A stretch of DNA of 64,000 nt, from contig CAXXKP010000006.1 in the NCBI GenBank assembly GCA_963663665.2, positions 186,001 through 250,000 of the forward strand, in the 5' to 3' direction. Position numbers and translations under genes: made by a program. How positions within the stretch are numbered: position 1 is the first letter of the stretch; every line of letters begins with the position of its first letter. The notes below the pieces were generated by a model. That model searched no databases and was not told where the DNA came from. It saw nothing but the letters and a program-made list of their open reading frames with translations. Positions 44,047 to 52,970 of this stretch are shown here, one piece after another. The DNA is from SABI01 sp963663665. GTDB taxonomy: Bacteria > Spirochaetota > Spirochaetia > Sphaerochaetales > Sphaerochaetaceae.

Positions 44047-45072
44047 TTACAATAGAAACAATTCTCTATCAATAAAGAGATTAACTAAATGTGAATCAAA
44101 TTGGGAACCACTAAATAGTTTAATTTCCTCTAATGCAAGTTCTACAGGTAGCGCTGCTCTATATGCTCTCATACTTGTCATACTATCGAAGGCATCAGCA
44201 ATTGAAACAATTCTCACAGGTAGAGAAATCTGGTTCCCTTTAAGACCATCAGGATATCCTTTACCATCTAGTCGCTCATGGTGACCTCTGATTATTGAGG
44301 CGAAAGGCTGAAACATCTCAATATGCGAAACAATCTTTTCACCATATACAGGATGCATCTTAATAAGTTCATATTCATCATTATTTAATGATGCCGATTT
44401 ATTTAGGATTTCTTCACTTATCCCAATTTTGCCAATGTCATGGAGGAGGGCACCTCCTTCAATGATACGGAGCTCTTCACTCGAAAGGTCCATTGCTTTT
44501 CCAATTGCAATAGAAATATTACTAACCCTCTGACAATGACCTTTTGTGTATGAATCTTTTTGTTCTATAGTTTCGCCTAAAGCGAGAAGAGTACTTCTTG
44601 TAGTATTATCAAGCTTGCTTAATGCATGTTCGAGCTTCCCTTCTAATTCTTTTTGTTGAGCAAGATTCTTTAAAGAGGAAGCAAGATCATCTTTCTCTTG
44701 CTCAGCCTCTTGAATTACTCTTTTTACACATAGCATCAAGTTCTCTCTTGATACAGGTTTTGCCAAATAATCTTTTGCACCTAATCTCATGGCTTTTAAT
44801 CCAGTCTCAAGGTCATTATATGCAGTAAGCATCACAACTGGAATAAGAGGGTACGCTGATCTAATAATTTCTAATACATCAAATCCTGAAAGACCAGGCA
44901 TTTTAATATCAAGAAGTATGAGATCTATAGAATTACTCTGTAGTTTTAAAAGATCAAGAAGCTCACTACCATCTTTACATGAAGAGGCTCTATAACCTTC
45001 TTTTGTGAGAAATATTTGCATTATCTTTCTGATAGAACTATCGTCATCTGTATTTACAATATGTTTAATCAT
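44047..45072 (-). CDS. Response regulator with HD-GYP cyclic-di-GMP phosphodiesterase domain
   Basis: A 341-residue two-domain protein. The receiver domain has acidic residues D9-D11, phosphoacceptor D55 (LILLDIKMPG) and K105 (LAKPVS). A coiled linker at about 118-160 leads to the HD-GYP domain with HDIGKIG (H211-D212) and HHERLDGKGYPDGLKG (GYP at 272-274). Such proteins hydrolyse cyclic-di-GMP under control of a sensor kinase. The ATG has GGAG nine bases upstream. It overlaps the methyltransferase-like gene by ATGA, and the divergent 1040-residue kinase is its likely partner. That pairing is inference. Confidence 0.93.
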   Translation of the reverse strand: MIKHIVNTDDDSSIRKIMQIFLTKEGYRASSCKDGSELLDLLKLQSNSIDLILLDIKMPGLSGFDVLEIIRSAYPLIPVVMLTAYNDLETGLKAMRLGAKDYLAKPVSRENLMLCVKRVIQEAEQEKDDLASSLKNLAQQKELEGKLEHALSKLDNTTRSTLLALGETIEQKDSYTKGHCQRVSNISIAIGKAMDLSSEELRIIEGGALLHDIGKIGISEEILNKSASLNNDEYELIKMHPVYGEKIVSHIEMFQPFASIIRGHHERLDGKGYPDGLKGNQISLPVRIVSIADAFDSMTSMRAYRAALPVELALEEIKLFSGSQFDSHLVNLFIDRELFLL

Positions 45073-45611
45073 CGTGGCCGTCTCCAAAAAAGTAGCGAGT
45101 GAAGCGATAACAAGAATGGTGTTCTTTTTTTATAATCTTCATATTCGCTGAACATGAGAGGGAAAAGCACCATATCTTCTATAGAAATAAGAATCAAATT
45201 ACACAAAATAAAACCTGCACATAGATATGTGACTCTTATGTCATAAAAGTATATCGCAATTATAAAATTAATGGTAGTATACCAAAGAAATCCAGGATGT
45301 CTTGAGAAACTATATGTGCCTTTTTGATAAAGCCCCTCTTGTTTCTTTGAGCCTAATCTGATTTCAATGAACACTGAATAAACTAGCAATAATGTGAATA
45401 TTAACAACAAAGGTACTATAATCCATAACACGTACAGGGGGAACGGAGAAGTAACAATAAAAGGCAGTAATGGATATGGAATTGCAGTGATGATAAAACC
45501 AAGGAAGAACAATCTTCGAAGTAAAGATTTACCATACAAAATAGCTACATCATAGAGTCCCGATAAAAAATATCCTATGCTACCAAGTAAAAATAATTTG
45601 ATAATTTCCAT
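45069..45611 (-). CDS. Isoprenylcysteine carboxyl methyltransferase-like membrane protein
   Basis: A 180-residue protein with about five hydrophobic segments. The C-terminal half holds the ICMT/phospholipid-methyltransferase signature: GTYSFSRHPGFLWY, a further membrane pass, then an acidic residue in SIEDMVLFPLMFSEYEDYKKRTPF. In this superfamily the RHP and E..Y..Y elements bind S-adenosylmethionine and the substrate is a lipid-linked carboxylate or an amine. The substrate here is unknown. It is coupled to the HD-GYP regulator and divergent from a kinase that carries an acyltransferase-like domain, which raises the possibility of modifying a lipidated signal. Confidence 0.8.
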   Translation of the reverse strand: MEIIKLFLLGSIGYFLSGLYDVAILYGKSLLRRLFFLGFIITAIPYPLLPFIVTSPFPLYVLWIIVPLLLIFTLLLVYSVFIEIRLGSKKQEGLYQKGTYSFSRHPGFLWYTTINFIIAIYFYDIRVTYLCAGFILCNLILISIEDMVLFPLMFSEYEDYKKRTPFLLSLHSLLFWRRPR

Positions 45612-45669
45612 ATTCTGCTCTTATAATAGTGCATAATAGGTAAAAGCGAAAGTGTAAAAAGGAATATAC

Positions 45670-48600
45670 ATGAATATCGATATCTCGACTATCATTCCAG
45701 CAGCAGCCTTCCTACTCTACGTATTTTTCACGATGTTTGGCTTTCTGCAATATAAAAAAGATCGGTTTTACTGGTCATTCCAACTCTATATGATCTTCTT
45801 CTCAATCTGGAGTTTTGGATCAATGATGATGCACCTTAACAGTGGACTTATGACTCCACTATTTTGGAACAAAATTATGCTCATCGGGCTCTTATCGGCT
45901 CCATTTGCACTTACGCATTTCATTATAGATATTATTAATATACATAGAATAAGTGTAAAAATATTCATTAATTTAAGTTATCTTTTAATTATACCTCTCA
46001 TGTTTCTCAATTTTAGTGGGAGTATAGTGGAAGATGCAAAATTCTTATCTGATGGAACTTTCCATTATACCCTAGCTCAAGGAGCAATGATTGCCTATTC
46101 AATCAGCTATAGCTACCTTATCCTAACCATTGTTATTTTATTTTTTGGAACTAAATCAAAACCACTAAAGAGTGAAGGTAAAAACTTAATGCTACCGCTT
46201 ATCGGTGCATTTATTATGCTCATAGGAATTTTCACGAACATATTCCCTGCATTAGGTAAATATCCTCTCGATATATTCAGTTCCACAATTAATGCTCTTC
46301 TCCTTTTTTATACTATCTATAAATACAAACTTATTAACTTTTCAAAACGTGGTCTTTATATTATTTATTCAATAATTTTTATAATCATTGCCGCTGTTGT
46401 TTATTACCTTCTCATCACCGCTATTCAATTACTAAACAAAGATTTTGTACCAGGGAATGCAACATTACTCTCTGTTCTTTTAGGTATTGTTACAGCATTC
46501 ATTATGTACCCTCTGAGAAATTTCATGGCTTACATCGTAGATGCGGTCATTATTCCAAGACGCCATCCTTACCAGACAACGATAAAAAACTTATCACACA
46601 AACTAACCACTATTGTTAACCTACAAAGCCTAGGGGATGAACTAGTAAAGAGTTTAACACTAGGACTAAAAACTCAATGGGTGATTTTCATCTCGAAACA
46701 AATAGCTGATAAAGATAAATTCACTCTTATATCGAACAGTAAATGTCCTACATCTTTAAGAGAAGGGGACGAAATAACCTTTAGTTTCTCTAAAGATATT
46801 GAATTGAAATTATATAAACAACGAAATGAAAACAGCTCTTCAATCATCTGTATTAAAGATGGAGAGGATAAAATTGAAGTGAGCAAACATCTGCCGAAAG
46901 CTGATGTACTCATTCCACTTATCTACAGAAAACAGATTGGAGGGTATATTCTCATCGGATATGAAGATACTAAATCCCCTGTCTCTCCAATAGAACTTGA
47001 TGCTCTTGAGATACTTGCAGCACAAAGCTCACTCTCTCTTGAGAACGCACTTTCTTTTGAACAACTCAAGATACAAGGTAATGAATTAACACTCAGCAAG
47101 AACAAATTAGAAGCTATTTTCAACGGGATAGCATCACCAGTTTGCCTTATCAGTATCGAATACACCATTCAAGAAGCAAACACAGCAGCGGTCACCTTCT
47201 TTGGGAATAATAAGAAAGAACTCATAGGCAGTAAATGTTACAAAGCCTTCTTCCATAGAGATCGTCCATGTACCTTCTGTAAAGCACTAGATGGCCTGCA
47301 CACAGGAGTATTACAGGAAACGGATGCTCATATTAATGATAAAATTTATTCATTCCAATTCCATAACGTTAGAGTCCCAGAGAATTCAAAAAATGTCTTT
47401 ATTGAAATACTCACGGACATCACTGAACAAAAAAAATTACAAGAAGAGATGTTTAGAACTGAAAAGATGGCAGGGATAGGAACTCTTGCAACAGGAATTG
47501 CTCATGAGCTGAATAACCCACTCGCAGCCATTACAGGAACTGCTGAAATTATGTTGAGTGAAGTTGAAAAAGATAGCCCGCACAAAGAATATCTAAACGA
47601 TATTCTATCTTATTCAAAAACAGCTGCAAATGTGATAAAGGAATTATCTATCTATTCTCGTAAAGAAGAAGTTAAACAAAAACAGAATGTAGAAATTATC
47701 AGTATATTAGAATTCTCGTTACGCCTTGCTACTCGCGGAAGTGACTCTCAAGGAATATTAGTTAACAGGAATTACCATGCATTGCCTTCGATTGAAGCAA
47801 ATGAAGGTGAGTTACAGCAACTTTTTTTGAATCTAATTGTAAATGCAAATCAAGCAATGGAAGGGGTTGGAACGCTAACCCTCAGTTGCTATGAAAAATC
47901 AAATTTTGTGTATATAAGTGTTTCAGATACTGGATGTGGTATTCCTGAAAAAAATATCCATCAAATATTCACCCCATTTTATACAACAAAGCCACCAGGG
48001 GCTGGTACAGGTCTTGGACTTACTAATTGCTATAACATCGCAGAGAAGATGGGAGGAAGAATTATCGTGAAAAGTACAGTAGGTGTTGGTTCCGAATTTA
48101 CGGCTATTTTCCCCTTAAGTGAAGAGGGGAAAAATGCAATATCTTTTAAATTAGTCACTGATGCAGATGGATTAAACGATGTATTCTTCATTCAAAGAAA
48201 AGTGTTAGTTGGAGAAAAAGGGTACCTTGAAGAGTCAATTCATAGAGCCGAAGATGAGCAAGCTACTCATATTTTAGCATTCAAAGGACTACAACCCGTT
48301 GGAACAGTATCATTAATGACTAGTGATAAATTCTGGCCTCTTCCTATTTCGAAATACTTTGATGTTGATTCAGTATTACATTCCAAGAACTGTGCTGAGA
48401 TAATTAGACTCGCTGTTCTAACCGATATGAGAAACACCTCCGTTTCTATAGGCCTGATTATCCTTGTATTCCTTTTAGCACGTAGTCGAGGGGTAGAAGA
48501 AACCATCATTGACGTATTCGCTGAAGATACTAAAACCATAAAACTCTATAAGAAATTTGGGTTTAAAGAAATTGGAACCTATAACTCCCCGTCGCTTGTT

Positions 48601-48792
48601 ACTGTAATGACACTTCAAACAAAGACAACAATGGAAGAGGACACAAACCAGCTTAAGCACTTTGTTCGACCAATCTTTGCCCGATTAAAACCTTTATTTG
48701 ACTTTGGGGATGCAAATATCGGTATTCTTGACGAGATGGAAAAAATTCTTTCCCCAGTAGCACAAGAACCAAAGGATGACCTAAGTATCTAA
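45670..48792 (+). CDS. Hybrid membrane sensor histidine kinase with C-terminal FeeM/autoinducer-synthase-like acyltransferase domain
   Basis: A 1040-residue multidomain protein. A 7TM-type N-terminal sensor (about 1-285) is followed by a GAF-like region (about 300-465) and a PAS domain (about 475-590) with the cysteine motif C523-x10-C534-x2-C537. HisKA has H612 (GIAHELNNPLAAI). HATPase_c shows NLIVNANQAM, DTGCGIPE, FTPFYTTK and GTGLGL. From about 820 to 985 a GNAT-fold domain follows: VFFIQRKVLVGEKGYLEES, DEQATHILAF, GTVSL, LPISKYFD, AEIIRLAVLTDMR and YKKFGFKEIG, the order of N-acyl amino acid synthases and LuxI-like enzymes. A basic tail closes the chain. It is a full-length, in-frame fusion with no internal stop. 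Confidence 0.9.
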   Translation: MNIDISTIIPAAAFLLYVFFTMFGFLQYKKDRFYWSFQLYMIFFSIWSFGSMMMHLNSGLMTPLFWNKIMLIGLLSAPFALTHFIIDIINIHRISVKIFINLSYLLIIPLMFLNFSGSIVEDAKFLSDGTFHYTLAQGAMIAYSISYSYLILTIVILFFGTKSKPLKSEGKNLMLPLIGAFIMLIGIFTNIFPALGKYPLDIFSSTINALLLFYTIYKYKLINFSKRGLYIIYSIIFIIIAAVVYYLLITAIQLLNKDFVPGNATLLSVLLGIVTAFIMYPLRNFMAYIVDAVIIPRRHPYQTTIKNLSHKLTTIVNLQSLGDELVKSLTLGLKTQWVIFISKQIADKDKFTLISNSKCPTSLREGDEITFSFSKDIELKLYKQRNENSSSIICIKDGEDKIEVSKHLPKADVLIPLIYRKQIGGYILIGYEDTKSPVSPIELDALEILAAQSSLSLENALSFEQLKIQGNELTLSKNKLEAIFNGIASPVCLISIEYTIQEANTAAVTFFGNNKKELIGSKCYKAFFHRDRPCTFCKALDGLHTGVLQETDAHINDKIYSFQFHNVRVPENSKNVFIEILTDITEQKKLQEEMFRTEKMAGIGTLATGIAHELNNPLAAITGTAEIMLSEVEKDSPHKEYLNDILSYSKTAANVIKELSIYSRKEEVKQKQNVEIISILEFSLRLATRGSDSQGILVNRNYHALPSIEANEGELQQLFLNLIVNANQAMEGVGTLTLSCYEKSNFVYISVSDTGCGIPEKNIHQIFTPFYTTKPPGAGTGLGLTNCYNIAEKMGGRIIVKSTVGVGSEFTAIFPLSEEGKNAISFKLVTDADGLNDVFFIQRKVLVGEKGYLEESIHRAEDEQATHILAFKGLQPVGTVSLMTSDKFWPLPISKYFDVDSVLHSKNCAEIIRLAVLTDMRNTSVSIGLIILVFLLARSRGVEETIIDVFAEDTKTIKLYKKFGFKEIGTYNSPSLVTVMTLQTKTTMEEDTNQLKHFVRPIFARLKPLFDFGDANIGILDEMEKILSPVAQEPKDDLSI

Positions 48793-48851
48793 AGGATTTT
48801 TATCGCTTGTGTTGCTTAAAAATTGTGATTACATAGAAATTAGAGGGAACT

Positions 48852-49364
48852 ATGGATTTTGATAAAAATAGAGTAATTATACGTGTCGCTCAGGAACATG
48901 ATGCAGCTAAAGTTCTCTCTTATCTACACAAAGTAGGAGATGAAACGGAAAATCTCACCTTTACCTCTAAAGATTTAGGAATCACTCTAGAACAAGAGGA
49001 GCTCTTTCTTTCCAAAACATCTTTGGAAAAATCTTTCATTCTCGCAGAATATGAGAATGAAGTAATTGGAACAGTCTACATACTTACTTCAAAACGAGAA
49101 AAAATAAAAAGAACCGTTGAGATGGGAATTTCTGTGTTAAAGGAATTCTGGGGAACTGGAGTATCCGACGAACTTATCAATACGATGATTTCTCATGCAA
49201 TCACGACTGGTGTGAAAAAGATTAATTTGACAGTCAGATCAGATAATGTAAGAGCAATTAGGTTTTATGAGAAACACAACTTCGTGAAGGAGGGAGAGAC
49301 AAGTAGAATGTTTTTCATAAACAATACTTGGATCAGCGGCAACTTCTTTGGTTTAGAGCTATAG
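48852..49364 (+). CDS. GNAT-family N-acetyltransferase
   Basis: A 170-residue GNAT. The elements run in order: IIRVAQEHDAAKVLSYL, the strands FILAEYENEVIGTVYI, then EMGISVLKEFWGTGVSDELI, which is the acetyl-CoA loop in RimI/RimL style proteins, and VRSDNVRAIRFYEKHNFVKEG. It ends FFGLEL like many L12- or peptide-acetyltransferases of the RimL/SpeG group. It lies 59 nt after the kinase with its own AGAGGG site and may share its transcript. The substrate is unknown. Confidence 0.88.
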   Translation: MDFDKNRVIIRVAQEHDAAKVLSYLHKVGDETENLTFTSKDLGITLEQEELFLSKTSLEKSFILAEYENEVIGTVYILTSKREKIKRTVEMGISVLKEFWGTGVSDELINTMISHAITTGVKKINLTVRSDNVRAIRFYEKHNFVKEGETSRMFFINNTWISGNFFGLEL

Positions 49365-49373
49365 AACAATTTT

Positions 49374-50123
49374 TCACTCTTGTATCTTGACGCGCTTTAT
49401 ATGTTCGATAATTGTTTCATTAATATACTTTGCAGTTCCTTCTTTATATCTATCTAGAGTAGCTAAGAACCTCTCATCGCTTACATACATCTCTCCTAGA
49501 GATAGAAGAATCTCATCACTACAATTATAATAATAACGACTGATATGGTGTTGCCATCTACGAATCGTCTCCCTAACCTTTTCACTGCCAACGGGAGTTC
49601 CAACAAGAGAAGCAAAGGTAGAGATAATTGCATTATCTTCCTCTTTTATCTTGCTCCAGTCATCTTTCATATAATTCTTCACTCGCCTGTTGCTCTCACT
49701 ATACTCATCACTATCTCCCCAGTTTTCACGTGCTTCCTTATCATACATAGTAATAGTTTTCTTTATTTCACTCATATCAAACTCTGTAAAACTCATATCA
49801 TCCTCTCCTTGTAGGAACGAATCTATCGCTCCTAGTATCTTATTTAGCCGATCTCTTTTTAATGCTAATAAATGCCTTTGTCTCTTGAGGATTTCTTTAC
49901 CATCTATGGAAGAACCTACGATTTGTTTGATGCTCTTTAATGAGAAATCCATTTCTTTGTAATACAAAATGAGTTTCAATTTTTCCATGTCAGATCTACT
50001 ATAATAGCGGTAACCAGAAATGGATATTTCACTTGCTCGTAATAAACCAATCTCATCATAATAATGAAGAGTTCGTACGCTCACTCCGGCAAGCAACGCA
50101 ACCTGATGAATTAATAATCTCAT
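49374..50123 (-). CDS. MerR-family regulator with TipAS ligand-binding domain
   Basis: A 249-residue regulator. The MerR winged helix occupies residues 1-70 (QVALLAGVSVRTLHYYDEIGLLRAS; GYRYYS), a dimerising helix covers about 75-110, and the C terminus is a TipAS-type domain (about 125-245) with WSKIKEEDNAI and MYVSDERFLATLDRY. TipA and Mta proteins bind peptide antibiotics or drugs and activate their own promoters. The promoter has the 19-bp spacer typical of MerR control. The gene is convergent with the GNAT gene, with only 9 bp between stops. A -10 box 7 nt before the ATG suggests a leaderless mRNA. Confidence 0.92.
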   Translation of the reverse strand: MRLLIHQVALLAGVSVRTLHYYDEIGLLRASEISISGYRYYSRSDMEKLKLILYYKEMDFSLKSIKQIVGSSIDGKEILKRQRHLLALKRDRLNKILGAIDSFLQGEDDMSFTEFDMSEIKKTITMYDKEARENWGDSDEYSESNRRVKNYMKDDWSKIKEEDNAIISTFASLVGTPVGSEKVRETIRRWQHHISRYYYNCSDEILLSLGEMYVSDERFLATLDRYKEGTAKYINETIIEHIKRVKIQE

Positions 50124-50130
50124 ATATACC

Positions 50131-50161
50131 TGTATACACTATCACGTTACGTGAGGGTCAA
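50131..50161 (-). promoter_or_regulatory. MerR-type promoter with 19-bp spacer and dyad operator
   Basis: On the minus strand TTGACC (50156-50161) and TATACA (50131-50136) are 19 bp apart, the suboptimal spacing characteristic of MerR-activated promoters. The dyad TCACGT-T-ACGTGA (50142-50154) lies within the spacer, where MerR proteins bind and untwist DNA. Confidence 0.8.
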
Positions 50162-50258
50162 TAGAATTTCAAATAATTTAATAATAATAGAAAAAATTCT
50201 TTACCTATAAAGCAAGATTTGAGTATTCTATTACTATTATATAGACAAAGGATAAACA

Positions 50259-51224
50259 ATGAAAAACTTTGAGGCATTATTTCTCACCGGGAGTCACTTC
50301 AATCCTACTCAAGAAGAGGTAGCTATACTTTTTCAAGAGTTCCCAGAAGTAAAACTCACAATAAAAGGACAAAAAGAGTATACCTCGCAAGATGTGAAAA
50401 AAGCCGATATTATAGTAGGATCCCCTAAACCAACCTATCTCATTGAGGCACCTCGCCTTAAATGGCTACAAACGCCAAGTGCAGGCATCCAACAGTATAG
50501 CGATAAAGCTCTTTTCGCAAACCAAGAAGTCATCCTTACCAACGCATCAGGAACCTATGGAAAACAAATAAGCGACCACGTTATAGGTGCTATCATTGCT
50601 CATAATCACAACTTTTTCACCTATAAAGAGCAGATGAAAGAAGGCCTATGGAAAGAGTATTTTCCAACTTCTAATATCTTTGAAAGCACTATTCTCATTC
50701 TTGGATATGGTGATATAGGTAAACACATTGCCAAGAAAGCTAAGGCTCTCGATATGCATGTAATAGTTGTTTCACGCACAATGAGAAAAAACTGTGAAAA
50801 TGTTGATGAATATTACACAACATCTAAATTAGATGAAGTGCTAAAAAAGGCAGACTATCTTGTCCTCAGTAGTGCGAGTACACAAGAAACTCAAAATATC
50901 ATAGATAGAAGAAGAATCTCACTACTTAAAGAAGGTTCATATATTATCAATATAGCGAGGGGAAATCTTATAGATGAAATCGCCCTAATAGAAGCTTTGC
51001 AGAGTGGCAAATTAGGTGGGGCGACATTGGATGTATGTGCAAAAGAACCACTTGAACACGATAGTCCATTATGGAGCCTAGATAATGTCTATATTACACC
51101 CCATTCCTCAGGTCTTGCTTATAATGTACCATCAACAATTTTTTCATTATTCTTAGATAATCTAAGACATTTTATGAGAAATGAAAAAATGAAAAATGTA
51201 GTAGATTTCGAACGAAGATATTAG
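50259..51224 (+). CDS. D-isomer-specific 2-hydroxyacid dehydrogenase
   Basis: A 321-residue NAD-dependent dehydrogenase. The Rossmann motif GYGDIG is at 149-154. The catalytic triad is R234 (NIARGNLIDE), E263 (CAKEPLEHD) and H282 (TPHSSG). The family reduces 2-keto acids such as hydroxypyruvate, glyoxylate or phenylpyruvate. The sequence does not fix the substrate, and the short QTPSAGIQQY segment resembles the GhrA-like branch. It has an AAAGGA site. It is divergent from merR, so the TipAS regulator could affect it. The following importer is 120 nt away. Confidence 0.9.
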   Translation: MKNFEALFLTGSHFNPTQEEVAILFQEFPEVKLTIKGQKEYTSQDVKKADIIVGSPKPTYLIEAPRLKWLQTPSAGIQQYSDKALFANQEVILTNASGTYGKQISDHVIGAIIAHNHNFFTYKEQMKEGLWKEYFPTSNIFESTILILGYGDIGKHIAKKAKALDMHVIVVSRTMRKNCENVDEYYTTSKLDEVLKKADYLVLSSASTQETQNIIDRRRISLLKEGSYIINIARGNLIDEIALIEALQSGKLGGATLDVCAKEPLEHDSPLWSLDNVYITPHSSGLAYNVPSTIFSLFLDNLRHFMRNEKMKNVVDFERRY

Positions 51225-51345
51225 TTACTTATCAACATGAAGTAAAGAAATACAATTCCATATTTCTTTATTCTCCCTATTTATTGAAACTACAGCGAAA
51301 GAAATGTATTATTCAGATAAAATGTTATCTATAAAGGATTGTCAC

Positions 51346-52251
51346 ATGAAAAAAATTGTTATTCTCATCTGTATAGCTCTCTTTAGTACAATTAGTCTTT
51401 CGGCACAAGGAGAGATTGAAAAACCTACTCAACAACTCAAAGTTGGTATGATGAGCGCTGTAGATATTGTCCCTTTCTACTATGCTCAGAGTGCTGGATA
51501 CTTTGCTAAAGAGGGTGTGGATGTAGAATTAATTCTGTTCTCAAATGGACAAAACAGACAAACGGCCCTTCAAACTGGCCAAGTGGATGGATCCATGACA
51601 GATATTATTGCCCTTATAACAAGCAAAAATAGTGGCTTTCCTCTTATTGGGACTCTTTCAACGGATGGAGTTTTCCCATTATTAAGTAGAGTTGATCTCA
51701 CCAAGGAAGTATCAATCAGTGCGGGTGTTATGGAAATAAGTGTTACAAATTATCTCCTTGATGCATATCTCAAATCAACCCATCAAGTCAAAAAAGTTTA
51801 CATTAATGACATACCAACCCGTCTTGAAGCAATCACATCAAATAAGATAGATGTAGGAATCTTTCCAGAACCATTTGCCTCCATTGGAGCTCTTCGAGGA
51901 TTAGAAAAAGTAGTATATGATTCTTCTCAAAGTGAGAGTGTAGATATTATTGCATTCACCGAGAAAGCAATAGCTGAGAAAAAATCTGAAATCGCTGCTT
52001 TTCATAGAGCGTATGCAGAAGCTGTTAAGGATCTACAAGAAGATCCAACTAAAGCTGAAGGGGTACTATTTGATTCTATACCAAATCTTCCTCCTTCTAT
52101 CAAAGGAACAATCTCTATGCCCCAATACAAAAGAAGTAGAGTACCTTCAGAGGACTTTGTAAAAGAACTCATCACTTACACAGATAATATCACAAAGAAT
52201 ATAGGTTCCATCCCCTATTCTTCTATCATTGATACATCATTTGTAAAATGA
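51346..52251 (+). CDS. ABC transporter substrate-binding protein, NMT1/SsuA-like
   Basis: A 301-residue binding protein. The signal peptide is MKKIVILICIALFSTISLSA, followed by QGEIEKPTQ. The NMT1/THI5 and SsuA layout is clear: LKVGMMSAVDIVPFYYAQSAGYFAKEGVDVELI, then FSNGQNRQTALQTGQVDGSMTDIIALI and DVGIFPEPFASIGAL. Ligands in this family include pyrimidine thiamine precursors, sulfonates, nitrate and riboflavin. The ATG with AAAGGA is preferred over a longer in-frame start. Its stop overlaps the ATPase start by ATGA. Confidence 0.9.
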   Translation: MKKIVILICIALFSTISLSAQGEIEKPTQQLKVGMMSAVDIVPFYYAQSAGYFAKEGVDVELILFSNGQNRQTALQTGQVDGSMTDIIALITSKNSGFPLIGTLSTDGVFPLLSRVDLTKEVSISAGVMEISVTNYLLDAYLKSTHQVKKVYINDIPTRLEAITSNKIDVGIFPEPFASIGALRGLEKVVYDSSQSESVDIIAFTEKAIAEKKSEIAAFHRAYAEAVKDLQEDPTKAEGVLFDSIPNLPPSIKGTISMPQYKRSRVPSEDFVKELITYTDNITKNIGSIPYSSIIDTSFVK

Positions 52252-52970
52252 ATAATTTTTTGAATATCAAATCCTTAGAAGTCGCTTATGGTTCTACTAT
52301 TGCCTTCAGTAATATCTCATTCAATATTGAAAAAGGAGAAAGTGTAGCAATCATAGGACATTCAGGTTGTGGGAAAAGTACTCTTTTGCATGCAATTAGC
52401 AACCTCATCCCATTAAGGAGTGGAACAATTGATTCTTCATTTGATTCTAGCCAATGCACTATTATGTTTCAAAAAGAATATCTGTTACCTTGGAAAAATG
52501 TTAAAAATAATATTTTACTAAACTATAGTTCAAAGGAGTATGGCTCTAGAGGCGAATATCTCATGAACACTTTCAATATAGATAAATTGGCTCATCGATA
52601 CCCTCATCAATTAAGTGGAGGAGAAAAGCAACGAGTAGCACTTGCTCGTTCGCTATTAAGACAACCAACCTTACTACTGCTTGATGAACCTCTAGCATCT
52701 TTAGATGAACAAACTCGGGAAGCACTACAACTGGAGATAAAACTCTACACGCAACAACACGACATAACCCTATTATTAGTAACTCATAGTATCAGTGAAG
52801 CTCTCTTTATGGGGAAGAAAGTGTTAGTGATGAAGAACTCTAAAATTACCCATAGTATTTCAAACCCTCTTTATAACAATAAAAACATGCGAAGTAATGA
52901 TCAATTTTTCAAGTTAGAAAAAATATTAAGAAACGCTCTCAATGAGGGAGAAAACATTGAAAAAGATTAA
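52248..52970 (+). CDS. ABC transporter ATP-binding protein, SsuB/ThiZ-like
   Basis: A 240-residue ATPase: Walker A GHSGCGKST near residue 37, Q loop FQKEYLLPWKNV, signature LSGGEKQRVALARSLL, Walker B LLLLDEPLASLD and the switch histidine VTHS. The LLPW phrase after the Q loop is typical of nitrate/sulfonate/taurine-type importers. It is coupled by ATGA to the binding protein and overlaps the permease gene. It drives uptake by the adjacent permease. Confidence 0.93.
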   Translation: MNNFLNIKSLEVAYGSTIAFSNISFNIEKGESVAIIGHSGCGKSTLLHAISNLIPLRSGTIDSSFDSSQCTIMFQKEYLLPWKNVKNNILLNYSSKEYGSRGEYLMNTFNIDKLAHRYPHQLSGGEKQRVALARSLLRQPTLLLLDEPLASLDEQTREALQLEIKLYTQQHDITLLLVTHSISEALFMGKKVLVMKNSKITHSISNPLYNNKNMRSNDQFFKLEKILRNALNEGENIEKD

